In this document: positions 7,738 to 14,854 of the stretch, in pieces
Layout of the letters: each line of letters starts with the position of its first letter
How positions within the stretch are numbered: the first letter of the stretch is position 1
Source: JAFGPJ01 sp964612465
GTDB lineage: Bacteria; Planctomycetota; Phycisphaerae; Sedimentisphaerales; Anaerobacaceae
Length of the DNA: 17,252 nt
Assembly (NCBI GenBank): GCA_964612465.1
Contig: CAZTDF010000091.1
Location: forward strand, 1-17,252
Direction: 5' to 3'
The notes under the pieces: generated by a model
Databases searched by the model: none
The model's input: only the letters and a program-made list of their open reading frames with translations
What the model was told of the DNA's origin: nothing
Made by a program: the position numbers and the translations under genes

Positions 7738-8985
7738 TTACTCCGGATTACCCTGTACGGATGCCATTGCCTCTTCCAAACAATTGGCCGTCTGCCGCGT
7801 CGCGATTTCGTAGGTGTCATTGGCTATGGCGGCCTGCTCATTTGTGGGAATGACAAAAACTTTGACCTGGCTGTCTTTAGTACTTACCTGAGCTTCTTTT
7901 GCTATTGTTTTTTTGTTTGCCGCGTAGTCGAGCTGCACACCTATCTGGGTCGCAGCGTTGCATATTTTCTCACGCAGTGAAACGGCATTTTCCCCGATAC
8001 CGCCTGTGAAGACCACGGCATCGACTGTATCGAGAACGGCGGCATACGCGCCTATGTACTTCTTGATGCGATAGCAAAAAACATCGATGGCAAGCTGCGC
8101 CAGGGCGTGACCTTTTCCCGCCAATTCTTCGAGATTCCTGACATCATTCGAGACGCCCGATATGCCGAGCAGGCCGCTTTTCGTATTACAGAGATTCTTT
8201 AAATCTTCCGCACCGTAACCTTTATCGGCAAGATAGAAGAGAATCGCCGGGTCCAAGTCTCCCGAACGCGTTCCCATCGGCACACCTTCCAATGGTGTCA
8301 ATCCCATTGAGGTGTCAATTGACCTGCCATCTTTCACGGCGGTAATGGAGCAGCCGTTGCCGAGATGGCACGTAATGGCGTTGATATCGTATTTTCCCCT
8401 GCCCATGATAGCAGCGGCACGCCGGGCAACGTACCTGTGCGAGATTCCGTGGAAGCCGTATCTCCGAATGCCGTACTTTTCATAAAGCTCATACGGAAGA
8501 GCATACATATAGGCCACTTTGGGAATCGTAGCATGAAACGCCGTGTCGAAACAGGCGACTTGTTCCGTATTCGGAAGATGACGCTGGGCAGCCCGGATGC
8601 CTGCAAGGTTCGGCGGATTGTGCAGAGGAGCGAGGTCCGCAAATTTCTCGATTGAAGCTATGACTTCTTCGTCGATTATTACCGAACCGGTAAATTCTTC
8701 GCCTCCGTGAACTACCCTGTGGCCAACGGCATCGATCTCAGATATGTGATGCAAAACTCCCACTTGCCCGTCGGCAAGCGTCTGAAGTATAAGTTTCATC
8801 GCCTCTTCGACACTTTCGATCTTTGCCGGCACCGTGTAGCTTTTGCCATTATAAAAGTGGGAAAGTTCGGAGATTTCTTCTCCAATTCTCTCGACAAATC
8901 CCCCGGCGAGAATCTCGGCTTGCGGCATTTGGTATAAGTGATACTTGACCGACGAACTGCCTGCGTTAATGACGAGTATTTTCAT
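7738..8985 (-). CDS. ackA: Acetate kinase
   Basis: AckA converts acetyl phosphate and ADP to acetate and ATP, the energy-yielding step of acetate fermentation. The 415-residue product has every expected active-site residue: Asn7 in INAGSSSVK, Arg90 in GHRVVHGG, His179 in YGFHGISHRYV, Arg240 in MGTRSGDLDP, and Glu383 in PTNEQ. These are offset by one from the well-studied Methanosarcina enzyme (N7, R91, H180, R241, E384). VFTGGIGENA is at 325-334. An ATG at 9027 overlaps the pta stop as ATGA and would add 14 residues, but the family invariably starts at MKILVINAG, and GAGAGGA lies about 10 bases before 8985. I therefore place the start at 8985. It is co-directional with pta, forming the usual pta-ackA pair. 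Confidence 0.96.
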   Translation of the reverse strand: MKILVINAGSSSVKYHLYQMPQAEILAGGFVERIGEEISELSHFYNGKSYTVPAKIESVEEAMKLILQTLADGQVGVLHHISEIDAVGHRVVHGGEEFTGSVIIDEEVIASIEKFADLAPLHNPPNLAGIRAAQRHLPNTEQVACFDTAFHATIPKVAYMYALPYELYEKYGIRRYGFHGISHRYVARRAAAIMGRGKYDINAITCHLGNGCSITAVKDGRSIDTSMGLTPLEGVPMGTRSGDLDPAILFYLADKGYGAEDLKNLCNTKSGLLGISGVSNDVRNLEELAGKGHALAQLAIDVFCYRIKKYIGAYAAVLDTVDAVVFTGGIGENAVSLREKICNAATQIGVQLDYAANKKTIAKEAQVSTKDSQVKVFVIPTNEQAAIANDTYEIATRQTANCLEEAMASVQGNPE

Positions 8986-9023
8986 TTTCCACGCTTTCCT
9001 CTCAAAAATTCTTCTGGCCTGTT

Positions 9024-10031
9024 TCATACAAGCATTGTGTCTTCCAACAATTGACCCAAAGTGAGTATCACGGTCGCGACGACGTCATCAACGGTGGCGC
9101 CTCTCGAAAGGTCCGTGATGGGTTTCGCAAATCCCTGCAGGAACGGCCCAATGGCCTGGGCGTCGGCCATATACTGCGTTAGCTTATAGGCGATGTTTCC
9201 CGAGTTCAGGTCGGGGAAAATGATAACATTAGCATCTCCCGCGACGGCACTTTCATCTTTGACTTTCTTTGCGGCCACTCTGGGAACGATTGCAGAGTCG
9301 GCCTGAAATTCCCCGTCGATAGCCAGACCGGGCTCCCGCTGCCTCGCTATTTGCAGAGCCTGCCTGACTTTGTCGACACTCGCACCGGCACCGCTGCCCT
9401 TTGTGGAGAATGACAGCAAAGCGACCCGGGGCTCCTGGCCTAAGAGTCTTCTCGCACTTACGGCAGAAGCCAGGGCGATATCCGCCAATTGCTCGGCGGT
9501 CGGGTCGACGTTGACGGCACAGTCGGCATAAATAAAGGATTTGTCCTTTTCACCGAGGAAGCTTGGAATCACCATAAGAAAGTAGCTGGACGGAGTTTTT
9601 ATGCCGGGGACCAAACCGACGGTTAAGACGCCCGCCTGAATCAGAGTTGTGGTCGCGCTGGCAACCCCGCCCACGGCCGTATCGGCATCGCCGCACGCCA
9701 CCATCATACCCCCATAGAACAACGGCTTGACGACGACATGTCTTGCCACGGCGACGGAGATCCCTTCCCTTTTGCCGCTGTATCTTTCCGCATAAAAGTC
9801 GAGCCTATCGCTTTTTTTCGGATTGATGGTCTCGATGCCGTCGAGATTGACGCCGGCTGTTTCTATCGCCGCTTCGAGCTGTTCGGGTCTACCAAGCACA
9901 ATCGGCCGGGCAATATCTTCGTCCTCAAGTATCCGCGCGGCCCGAATGATTCGCTCGTCTCTGCCCTCCGGCAAAACAACCGACAGATTTTTCCCCCTTG
10001 CTTTCTCCCTAAAGCTGCTTATAATATCCAT
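9024..10031 (-). CDS. pta: Phosphate acetyltransferase
   Basis: Pta transfers the acetyl group of acetyl-CoA to phosphate, giving acetyl phosphate for AckA. At 335 residues it is the short form, without the N-terminal DRTGG regulatory domains of the enterobacterial enzyme. Visible family signatures include VVLPEGRDERIIRAA (18-32), GGMMVACGDADTAVGG (107-122), LVPGIKTPSSYFLM (140-153), YADCAVNVDPTAEQLADIA (168-186), FSTKGSG (208-214), and PDLNSGNIAYKL followed by GPFLQGFAKPITDLSRG (273-311). AAGGA lies about 10 bases before the ATG. It precedes ackA in a two-gene operon. The 90-bp spacer to the divergent deacetylase gene presumably holds promoters for both, but I see no clear consensus there. 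Confidence 0.96.
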   Translation of the reverse strand: MDIISSFREKARGKNLSVVLPEGRDERIIRAARILEDEDIARPIVLGRPEQLEAAIETAGVNLDGIETINPKKSDRLDFYAERYSGKREGISVAVARHVVVKPLFYGGMMVACGDADTAVGGVASATTTLIQAGVLTVGLVPGIKTPSSYFLMVIPSFLGEKDKSFIYADCAVNVDPTAEQLADIALASAVSARRLLGQEPRVALLSFSTKGSGAGASVDKVRQALQIARQREPGLAIDGEFQADSAIVPRVAAKKVKDESAVAGDANVIIFPDLNSGNIAYKLTQYMADAQAIGPFLQGFAKPITDLSRGATVDDVVATVILTLGQLLEDTMLV

Positions 10032-10121
10032 CCTTGGTATATCCTTGTTTTATAAATTAATAGTCAGTTGTTGCCCTGTTTTGTATGGTTAACTTTCTAA
10101 TCTAACTGTGAGTTCAGACGA

Positions 10122-10970
10122 ATGCAAGAAAATTTCGAATTTGTACGCCTGGTCGGTAACGAACGAAGGACCGGCTCGAAGCTTGCCGATGTTTCGCGGC
10201 ACTGGCAAGGTAAAAAAGAACGGCTCCTGATGATAAGCCCGCACGATGACGATGCGGTTCTGGGAGCGGGTCTTCTCATCCAGCTTGCTAAGCGGGAAAA
10301 GGTCCCCGTCCATATACTCATCGTTACCGACGGCAGCATGGGCTATTGCAGCCTCGATGAGAAGGACAGCATCGCCGATATACGGCGTGAAGAGAGTTTC
10401 GAATGCTATCAAAGCCTGGGCGTGCCGAAGAAGAATATCATCTGGCTCGGCTTCCCGGACTGCCAGCTCAGCAATCACCGCGGCCGGCGTGCGGCAAATC
10501 CGGACGATCCCGTGCAAATCAGCGGCTTTACCGGCCTGCAGAATGCCTTCACGCATCATCTGCGGATGATAAAGCCGACGCAATGTTTCCTGCCGACCTG
10601 GAATGATCTGCATCCCGACCATCGCATCATTTACGATGAGTTTCTAATCAGCCTGTTCCACTCCGCGGGCAATATCTGGCCGGAGCTGGGCGAGCATCTG
10701 GAAAAAGTGCCCTACGTCAACACCTACGCAGTTTATTGCGACTTTGCCGAACCGCCGACGCTTCGTATGCGCACGCCGATTTCGTATCTGGAGAACAAGC
10801 TCAAGGCGATCACCGCTTTTCGTTCGCAAAAGCAGATTTCTTCGCTGATAGAAAACGTTCGACACTGCGGGCCTGAGGAATATATCCGCGCTATCGACTT
10901 CAAGCTATACCATCCGGCAAGCTATCGAAACCTATTCGAGGAACAAAGGGGATTCCGGATGGTTCGCTGA
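10122..10970 (+). CDS. PIG-L/LmbE-family zinc deacetylase
   Basis: Members of this family hydrolyse N-acetyl groups from amino-sugar conjugates using zinc; known examples act on GlcNAc-PI, on mycothiol and bacillithiol precursors, and on antibiotic precursors. This 282-residue protein has the signature SPHDDDAVLGAG (39-50; His41, Asp43, Asp44) and the second zinc motif LHPDHR (163-168; His164, Asp166, His167). The strand-helix arrangement between them (VHILIVTDGSMG, then IRREES) is normal for the fold. No signal peptide is visible, so it is cytoplasmic. The N-terminal 33 residues are an extension of no recognised type. It is divergent from pta and has no same-strand partner, so its substrate is not indicated by context. 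No strong ribosome-binding site is seen before the ATG. Confidence 0.87.
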   Translation: MQENFEFVRLVGNERRTGSKLADVSRHWQGKKERLLMISPHDDDAVLGAGLLIQLAKREKVPVHILIVTDGSMGYCSLDEKDSIADIRREESFECYQSLGVPKKNIIWLGFPDCQLSNHRGRRAANPDDPVQISGFTGLQNAFTHHLRMIKPTQCFLPTWNDLHPDHRIIYDEFLISLFHSAGNIWPELGEHLEKVPYVNTYAVYCDFAEPPTLRMRTPISYLENKLKAITAFRSQKQISSLIENVRHCGPEEYIRAIDFKLYHPASYRNLFEEQRGFRMVR

Positions 10971-11004
10971 AAAGTTTTCGCAATCCGGCCGGCCGTTAGT
11001 ACGC

Positions 11005-11976
11005 TCAACGACCACCGGCTACCGGCAGACGAAATCTGGCATCAACAGGGAAATGGTCGGAAGGGTAACGCCCATCGACGTTATCGTATAGAATCTCTGC
11101 TTTGAGAACTTTCGTCGCCGGGGGCACAAAGACAAAATCAATCTTATCACCCTTACGATTTCCCTTAAAACCGTTGAACGTACCTGCGTCTGCGGCATCC
11201 GGATGCAGTACCCGGAAAGTATCGACCATTGGAACCGGCGTTTTGGCTTTACTCCCGTCCGGGCCTTCGACAGCGATATCGCCCTTGAGATACTTTATCA
11301 CCGGATTGTCCTCGCCGGCGTTAAAATCGCCCGTCACAACGAAAGGTTCCTTGAATCTTCGGTTCTTAATACGTTCTGCCAGCAGGACGGCACTTTTCTC
11401 TCTGGACGACTGCGAAACATGGTCCAGGTGGAGGTTGAAAATATAGAACGCTTTGCCCGTCTTGGTCTCAATGAGCCTGGCCCAGGAGCAGATGCGGACA
11501 CAGGCATTGCCCCATGTGTTCGAGCCGGCAACCTCAGGCGTATCGGAGAACCAGAACGTCCCCGACTCGCCCACGCCGAAGCGGTCCGTGCGATAGAGAA
11601 CGGAGGAGTACTCGCCATCGTTATTACCGTCCTCGCGAGCGACGCCAATCTCGCCGTACACGGGATGAGCCTCGCGAATCTCATCCATCTGAAAACGCAG
11701 CGCTTCCTGAAGACCCACCACGTCACTCGGGTGATTGCGGATAACATCGCAGACCATTTCTTTGCGGTTCTTCCAATGGTTCTCACCGTCATTGGCCGAG
11801 CCGTAGCGGATATTGAACGTCATAATCCGCAGCTCAAGTTCGTCTGCTCCCGCCCGGTTGGAATCAGCTCCCATTGCAGCTTCGCAGGAACAAAAACCCA
11901 GAAACATCCATAAACCTAAGAGGACTCCCAAGGATAGGATTTTTTTCGTCACTGCGAAGACTTTTCTGTGATACAT
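11005..11976 (-). CDS. Secreted endonuclease/exonuclease/phosphatase-family protein
   Basis: The EEP fold is shared by DNase I, exonuclease III, sphingomyelinases and inositol phosphatases. In this 323-residue protein all the metal and catalytic elements are present: Asn55 in MTFNIRYG, Glu91 in GLQEAL, His183 and Asp185 in NLHLDH, Asp217 and Asn219 in TGDFNAG, Asp280 in KIDFVF, and Asp307-His308 in PSDHFPV. Residues 1-35 are a signal peptide (basic start, LSLGVLLGLWMFLGF, cleavage near CSCEA), so it is exported. The Phe before the first Cys argues against lipidation. Family members of this size with TFNIRYG are often annotated as secreted phosphatases or phosphodiesterases; the substrate is unknown. 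I chose the ATG at 11976 because AGGAG lies 7 bases upstream; an upstream ATG at 12009 lacks this and adds 11 unneeded residues. Confidence 0.87.
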   Translation of the reverse strand: MYHRKVFAVTKKILSLGVLLGLWMFLGFCSCEAAMGADSNRAGADELELRIMTFNIRYGSANDGENHWKNRKEMVCDVIRNHPSDVVGLQEALRFQMDEIREAHPVYGEIGVAREDGNNDGEYSSVLYRTDRFGVGESGTFWFSDTPEVAGSNTWGNACVRICSWARLIETKTGKAFYIFNLHLDHVSQSSREKSAVLLAERIKNRRFKEPFVVTGDFNAGEDNPVIKYLKGDIAVEGPDGSKAKTPVPMVDTFRVLHPDAADAGTFNGFKGNRKGDKIDFVFVPPATKVLKAEILYDNVDGRYPSDHFPVDARFRLPVAGGR

Positions 11977-12012
11977 ATTTTGACTCCTATACTTATAGTG
12001 TTTTGTCATTCG

Positions 12013-12147
12013 TGAATTTGTAGGATATCCGCCTACGATTGGGTGGCAGCCTCAAAGCCGAAGGCTTTGGGGATGGTAAATGCCAGAGAAACCATCCCCA
12101 AGCTGCGCTTGAGGCTGCCACTCTTTTCACATCTATCCACAAATTCA
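12013..12147. repeat. 135-bp nested inverted repeat with cloverleaf folding potential
   Basis: Three nested pairs of arms are visible. The outer pair is TGAATTTGTAGGATA (12013-12027) with TATCCACAAATTCA (12134-12147), complementary except for one extra A. The middle pair is GTGGCAGCCTCAA (12043-12055) with TTGAGGCTGCCAC (12109-12121), 13 bp perfect. The inner pair is GGGGATGGT (12069-12077) with ACCATCCCC (12091-12099), 9 bp perfect. Between the middle and inner stems each side carries its own hairpin: AAAGCC-GAA-GGCTTT (12054-12068) and AAGC-TGC-GCTT (12100-12110). The element fills most of the spacer between larE and the EEP gene. It is not followed by a T tract, so it is not a standard terminator. 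A short non-autonomous mobile element or a structured RNA are both possible. Confidence 0.7.
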
Positions 12148-12176
12148 ATTTTCATAATACCGTTGAGCCTTTGCCA

Positions 12177-13016
12177 TTAAAGATTTCTCCGTTTCTCTTG
12201 CTCTGAGAGCGGCTCGTTCAGCGACCCGGAACGAAAACCCTGCAAATCAACGGTTACGAACTTAAAGCCGAGCGACTTTAACTTTTCGACGATCTGCGAA
12301 CGGGCCGGCTCGGTCATCACCTTCTCGATATCCTTCGGATTCACTTCGATCCGGGCTACGGTGTCGTGATGGCGCACGCGAAATTCGACGAGCCCCAGCC
12401 CTCTCAGGAAATTCTCCGCCTCGTCAATCTGCCGCAGCCGTTGCTCGGTAACCTCCAGCCCGTAGACGATTCTCGAAGCCAGACACGGCGAGGCGGGCTG
12501 CTCGGCGGTCGGCAGATTCATTTCTCTGCTCAAGGCTCGGATGTCGTCCTTGGTAAGTTCCGCCTCAGCCAATGGCGAGCGGATGCCGAAGGCCTTCAGG
12601 GCACGATTTCCCGGCCGAAAATCGTCGAGATCGTCGAAATTCGTACCGAATATCACATTATCGAAACCACGCTGCCTTGCGATATCCCGCAGAGTTTTGC
12701 ACAGATGCGACTTGCAGTGGAAGCAACGGTCGGCCTTGTTGGCGGTGAAATTCGGGTCATTCAGCTCATCGGCGTCGATCTTCTGAAACTCGGCGCCGAT
12801 TCTCCCGGCGAATTCGGCTGCTTTTTCAAACATATTGCCGGGCTCGGACGGCCCCACATTCATGCAAGCCAGGACATTATCCGCCCCAAGCGTATCGACC
12901 GCCGAACTGAGCAGAAAAGTACTATCCACCCCGCCTGAATAGGCAATGACGACTTTTCCCAGATCTTCCAGGATATGTTTTAATTTTGCGGATTTTTTGT
13001 TAAGCGGCTCAGTCAT
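12177..13016 (-). CDS. larE: ATP-dependent sacrificial sulfur transferase LarE
   Basis: LarE adds sulfur to the pyridinium dicarboxylate precursor of the nickel-pincer nucleotide cofactor of lactate racemase and related enzymes, activating the substrate by adenylylation. The 279-residue product has the PP-loop SGGVDST (27-33), a CxxC in DRCFHCKSHLC (Cys98, Cys101), GTNFDDLDDFRPG (124-136) and the family motif EQPASPCLASR, whose Cys178 aligns with the sulfur-donating cysteine described for LarE. C-terminal VRHHDTVARIEV is also typical. The ATG at 13016 shares one base with the preceding gene's stop (TGATG), implying coupled translation; a TTG one codon earlier is less likely. larA, larB and larC are not in this window, so its client is unknown. 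Frequent mis-annotation as ExsB/NAD synthetase-like is excluded by the SPCLASR motif. Confidence 0.9.
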   Translation of the reverse strand: MTEPLNKKSAKLKHILEDLGKVVIAYSGGVDSTFLLSSAVDTLGADNVLACMNVGPSEPGNMFEKAAEFAGRIGAEFQKIDADELNDPNFTANKADRCFHCKSHLCKTLRDIARQRGFDNVIFGTNFDDLDDFRPGNRALKAFGIRSPLAEAELTKDDIRALSREMNLPTAEQPASPCLASRIVYGLEVTEQRLRQIDEAENFLRGLGLVEFRVRHHDTVARIEVNPKDIEKVMTEPARSQIVEKLKSLGFKFVTVDLQGFRSGSLNEPLSEQEKRRNL

Positions 13017-13447
13017 CAAAACATCTCATCTAAAATCTCTGCTGCCGATATCACGTATTTTGGGCAGACCTGTTTAAATAAATCTTTCTTCTTCGCCTCT
13101 TCAAACCCTTCCAGAGTGCTGATATTACATCCGAGAAGCTCTGTGCAGCCGACAGAACCATGGCGTGCCTTAAATTTTTTAGCAAATTCCACTACTTTCC
13201 TGGCCGTTTTCATCTTGGCTTCGACATCATCCGCTCTGGTCCTGCCGTATTTTAATCCGATGACCATAAACGCACCCGTCACCGCCCCGCAGGTCTGGTC
13301 TATGTGCATCCCGCCGCTAAAACCGCTGCCTATCTTATAGGCCTGATTCTGATCCAGGCCGAACCGCTCGCAATACGTTGCGAGCACTGCCTGCGAACAC
13401 GAAAAACCTTCATTAAACATCGCCGCTGCCTTATCAGCATTGCCCAT
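13016..13447 (-). CDS. C-GCAxxG-C-C family (redox) protein
   Basis: This 143-residue protein belongs to the C_GCAxxG_C_C family, small cytoplasmic cysteine proteins of unproven function often found beside redox or metal genes. The pattern is present as Cys17 in EGFSCSQAVL, Cys53 in TCGAVTG, Cys101 and Cys107 in VGCTELLGC, and Cys128 in QVCPKY. I place the start at 13447 (MGNADKAAAMFNEGF) because the family begins just before this helix and AGAGG lies 6 bases upstream. An upstream ATG at 13480 has a plausible AGGGA but would overlap the tail of the preceding reading frame. It overlaps larE by one base, so the two are cotranscribed, and the pairing suggests a thiol- or metal-related role. Confidence 0.83.
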   Translation of the reverse strand: MGNADKAAAMFNEGFSCSQAVLATYCERFGLDQNQAYKIGSGFSGGMHIDQTCGAVTGAFMVIGLKYGRTRADDVEAKMKTARKVVEFAKKFKARHGSVGCTELLGCNISTLEGFEEAKKKDLFKQVCPKYVISAAEILDEMF

Positions 13448-13460
13448 AACCAACCTCTGA

Positions 13461-13715
13461 CTATTCTGTATCGTTCCCATTTCTTCCCTGATAAACCTTT
13501 TCGTAAAGCTCATCGCCGAGATGGCGTCTGGCTCACAGATTCCATATTTGCTCCTCGGTGGCATCAGGATAATTCATGCGGATACCGCCCATACTTAGCA
13601 TTTTACCCATACGATAAGCGCTGAATACCCGCTGCGCCTTTTGTGCTGTCGTCATATTCCAATACAACCGGCACAGCATTGCTTCAGCTTCTGCAGATGT
13701 GTCATCTAAAGACAT
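13461..13715 (-). pseudogene. Small conserved-type protein interrupted by an in-frame TGA
   Basis: The reading frame from ATG 13715 runs 60 codons to a TGA at 13533-13535 and then stays open for 23 more codons to a TAG at 13461. The first part (MSLDDTSAEAEAML, then MTTAQKAQRV and GGIRMNYPDATEEQIWNL) matches the general pattern of small planctomycete and cyanobacterial proteins that end in an ARHLG-type helix and a VYG motif. The continuation after TGA reads ARRHLGDELYEKVYQG, which looks like exactly that missing end. The most economical reading is a TGG to TGA change (Trp61) in a formerly 84-residue protein. Recoding, selenocysteine and sequencing error are alternatives. The function of the family is not known to me. 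It sits between tRNA-Thr and the C-GCAxxG-C-C gene, ending 13 bases before that gene's start. No ribosome-binding site is obvious. Confidence 0.6.
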
Positions 13716-13753
13716 ACGAAAACTGAGAAAAAATATCAATACCGCTTCAATAC

Positions 13754-13825
13754 AGCCGATGGTGGGAGTCGAACCCACAACCTCAGCTTTACGAAAGCTG
13801 TGCTCTGCCATTGAGCTACATCGGC
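13754..13825 (-). tRNA. tRNA-Thr (anticodon CGT)
   Basis: Read on the minus strand the 72-base gene has a perfect 7-bp acceptor stem (GCCGATG with CATCGGC), a D stem GCTC/GAGC, an anticodon stem CAGCT/AGCTG with loop TTCGTAA (anticodon CGT, reading the Thr codon ACG), variable loop AGGTT, and a T arm GTGGG-TTCGACT-CCCAC. The discriminator base is T and no CCA is encoded. It has its own promoter-like sequence just upstream. Confidence 0.95.
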
Positions 13826-13838
13826 TTATATGCCGGAT

Positions 13839-13867
13839 ATAATACCGATCGTTGTCTGGTTTGTAAA
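13839..13867 (-). promoter_or_regulatory. Predicted promoter of tRNA-Thr
   Basis: On the minus strand TTTACA (13862-13867) is followed after exactly 17 bases by TATTAT (13839-13844), placing a start site about 7 bases before the mature tRNA 5' end at 13825. A transcript from here could also read on into the small broken gene, the C-GCAxxG-C-C gene and larE. Confidence 0.55.
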
Positions 13868-13946
13868 TAGACATAATCTGGTTAATTAACAGTCGCAACG
13901 AACAATTCTTCACTTCTCGCTCCATCGCCGGATGTGTGGGAGCGTG

Positions 13947-14271
13947 AAATTGGCTTTGTTTGGGTTTGTTTTCTCGCTGCCCAAAAATGCGGAAATCTTC
14001 ATAATCAACTTTTATACAGGCACTTGCGTTCATTTGCCTCCACCACAAATTGGCTTTGTTTTTTCAAAACCGCATTCTGAAAAACTTGTCTTAAGGACAT
14101 CATTCCACACCCATTCGGATTGCTTCGACTCTCCAGCAAAAGACCGGAATTTGGCTTTGATTGGCTTTGTTTTCCGGGCTCTTACAGAGCAACAAAACTT
14201 CGTATACCTTTGTAAATATTGAGTTTGCATCATTTTCAGCCCCCGGCAAATTGGCTTTGTTTTTTCAAATC
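13947..14271. repeat. TTGGCTTTG repeat array with ~100-bp period
   Basis: The element (A)AATTGGCTTTGTTTT recurs with TTGGCTTTG starting at 13950, 14050, 14151 and 14251, plus an extra copy at 14161. The two best copies (14047 and 14248 onward) share AAATTGGCTTTGTTTTTTCA and one or two further bases. Intervening sequences of about 75-90 bp are unrelated by eye. On the minus strand it translates as FEKTKPI, which produces spurious reading frames in both directions. No cas genes or leader are near, and the units are too long for CRISPR. Confidence 0.65.
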
Positions 14272-14591
14272 GACTATTAGCCACAAAACAACGAAACCAC
14301 AAAGTTTCATAAGAAATAAGGCAAAAGAAAAAAGTTAAAAGGTAAAATTGTTCATTCTTAATTCCAAATTCATTATACGATATACGAATTCGTTAAGTAT
14401 TATACGAATCAGCACATAAAATGTCTGAAGAATTCTAAAAGAATCTCCATGACTCATCACTGGATAGAAGTTCGTATTGTAGATAGCACAGAAAGTATGA
14501 GAATTCTGATAAACCGTTGATGACTAAAGGGATGGGGTAATGACTGATATATTGACAGTTACAGGCCGGGAGATAAAATCAGGGCTCAATT
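14272..14591. other. AT-rich intergenic region, no gene seen
   Basis: This stretch is A/T-rich with no credible coding sequence or RNA gene. 14310-14350 is purine-rich (AAGGCAAAAGAAAAAAGTT and similar), again like dispersed planctomycete repeats. Near 14374-14406 the string TATACGAAT recurs around a CGAATTCG palindrome. No terminator is apparent at the end of the downstream lipoprotein gene. Confidence 0.5.
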
Positions 14592-14789
14592 TCAAAAAGG
14601 GGTAGGCAGCCAAACGCACTGCCACCGGTCTGGGCCTTCATAAGAGTTTTCATAAGGACTTCCATATATTCTTTGATCGTCATCCATCTGCCGATCTTCC
14701 CATAAGGACAATGCCCGGCTATGTGAATTCGAACATCCCATCAACATCGCTATTAAAAAAAGCAGTAGAATCATCGAAATCTTCATCAT
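14592..14789 (-). CDS. Small lipoprotein of unknown function
   Basis: This is a 65-residue protein whose first 18 residues are a clear lipoprotein signal: Met-Met-Lys, hydrophobic ISMILLLFLIAML, then MGC with Cys19 as the lipidation site. The mature part of about 47 residues is polar and acidic, rich in Asp, Tyr and Trp (WEDRQMDDDQRIYGSPYENS, then DRWQCVWLPTPF). It has no domain I recognise. GGAG lies just upstream; the second ATG (14786) has the better spacing of 5 bases, so the true start may be one codon later. A near-consensus promoter 37 bases upstream strongly supports expression. It is monocistronic. Its sequence resembles nothing else in the window. Confidence 0.72.
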   Translation of the reverse strand: MMKISMILLLFLIAMLMGCSNSHSRALSLWEDRQMDDDQRIYGSPYENSYEGPDRWQCVWLPTPF

Positions 14790-14825
14790 ATCTCCAACCT
14801 AAGAGTTCCTGAAATTTTCAGAGCA

Positions 14826-14854
14826 ATATTAAACTAACAATAAGGATTTGTCAA
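14826..14854 (-). promoter_or_regulatory. Strong predicted sigma70-type promoter for the small lipoprotein
   Basis: On the minus strand a perfect TTGACA (14849-14854) is followed after exactly 17 bases by TAATAT (14826-14831). The predicted start site near 14819 leaves a leader of about 30 bases containing GGAG before the lipoprotein start. Confidence 0.65.

Noticed and set aside
10089..10622. 177-residue minus-strand frame
   Set aside because: It is the antisense shadow of the PIG-L deacetylase, which has both zinc motifs on the plus strand.
11203..11913. 236-residue plus-strand frame
   Set aside because: It is opposite the EEP-family gene and low in recognisable sequence; all catalytic residues are on the minus strand.
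13490..13532. Possible SECIS element after the in-frame TGA
   Set aside because: Only a 4-bp CATC/GATG stem around TCGGC is visible, and the position looks like Trp rather than Cys/Sec in this protein type.
13716..14048. Upstream extension of the small TGA-containing gene (frame opens at 14048)
   Set aside because: The extension reads straight through tRNA-Thr and a TTGGCTTTG repeat; only the part from ATG 13715 is protein-like.
13932..14302. Frames in both directions containing KTKPI-type peptides, and a possible CRISPR array
   Set aside because: The peptides come from the non-coding repeat itself. The repeat is short and imperfect, the spacers are about 75-90 bp, and there are no cas genes, so it is not CRISPR.
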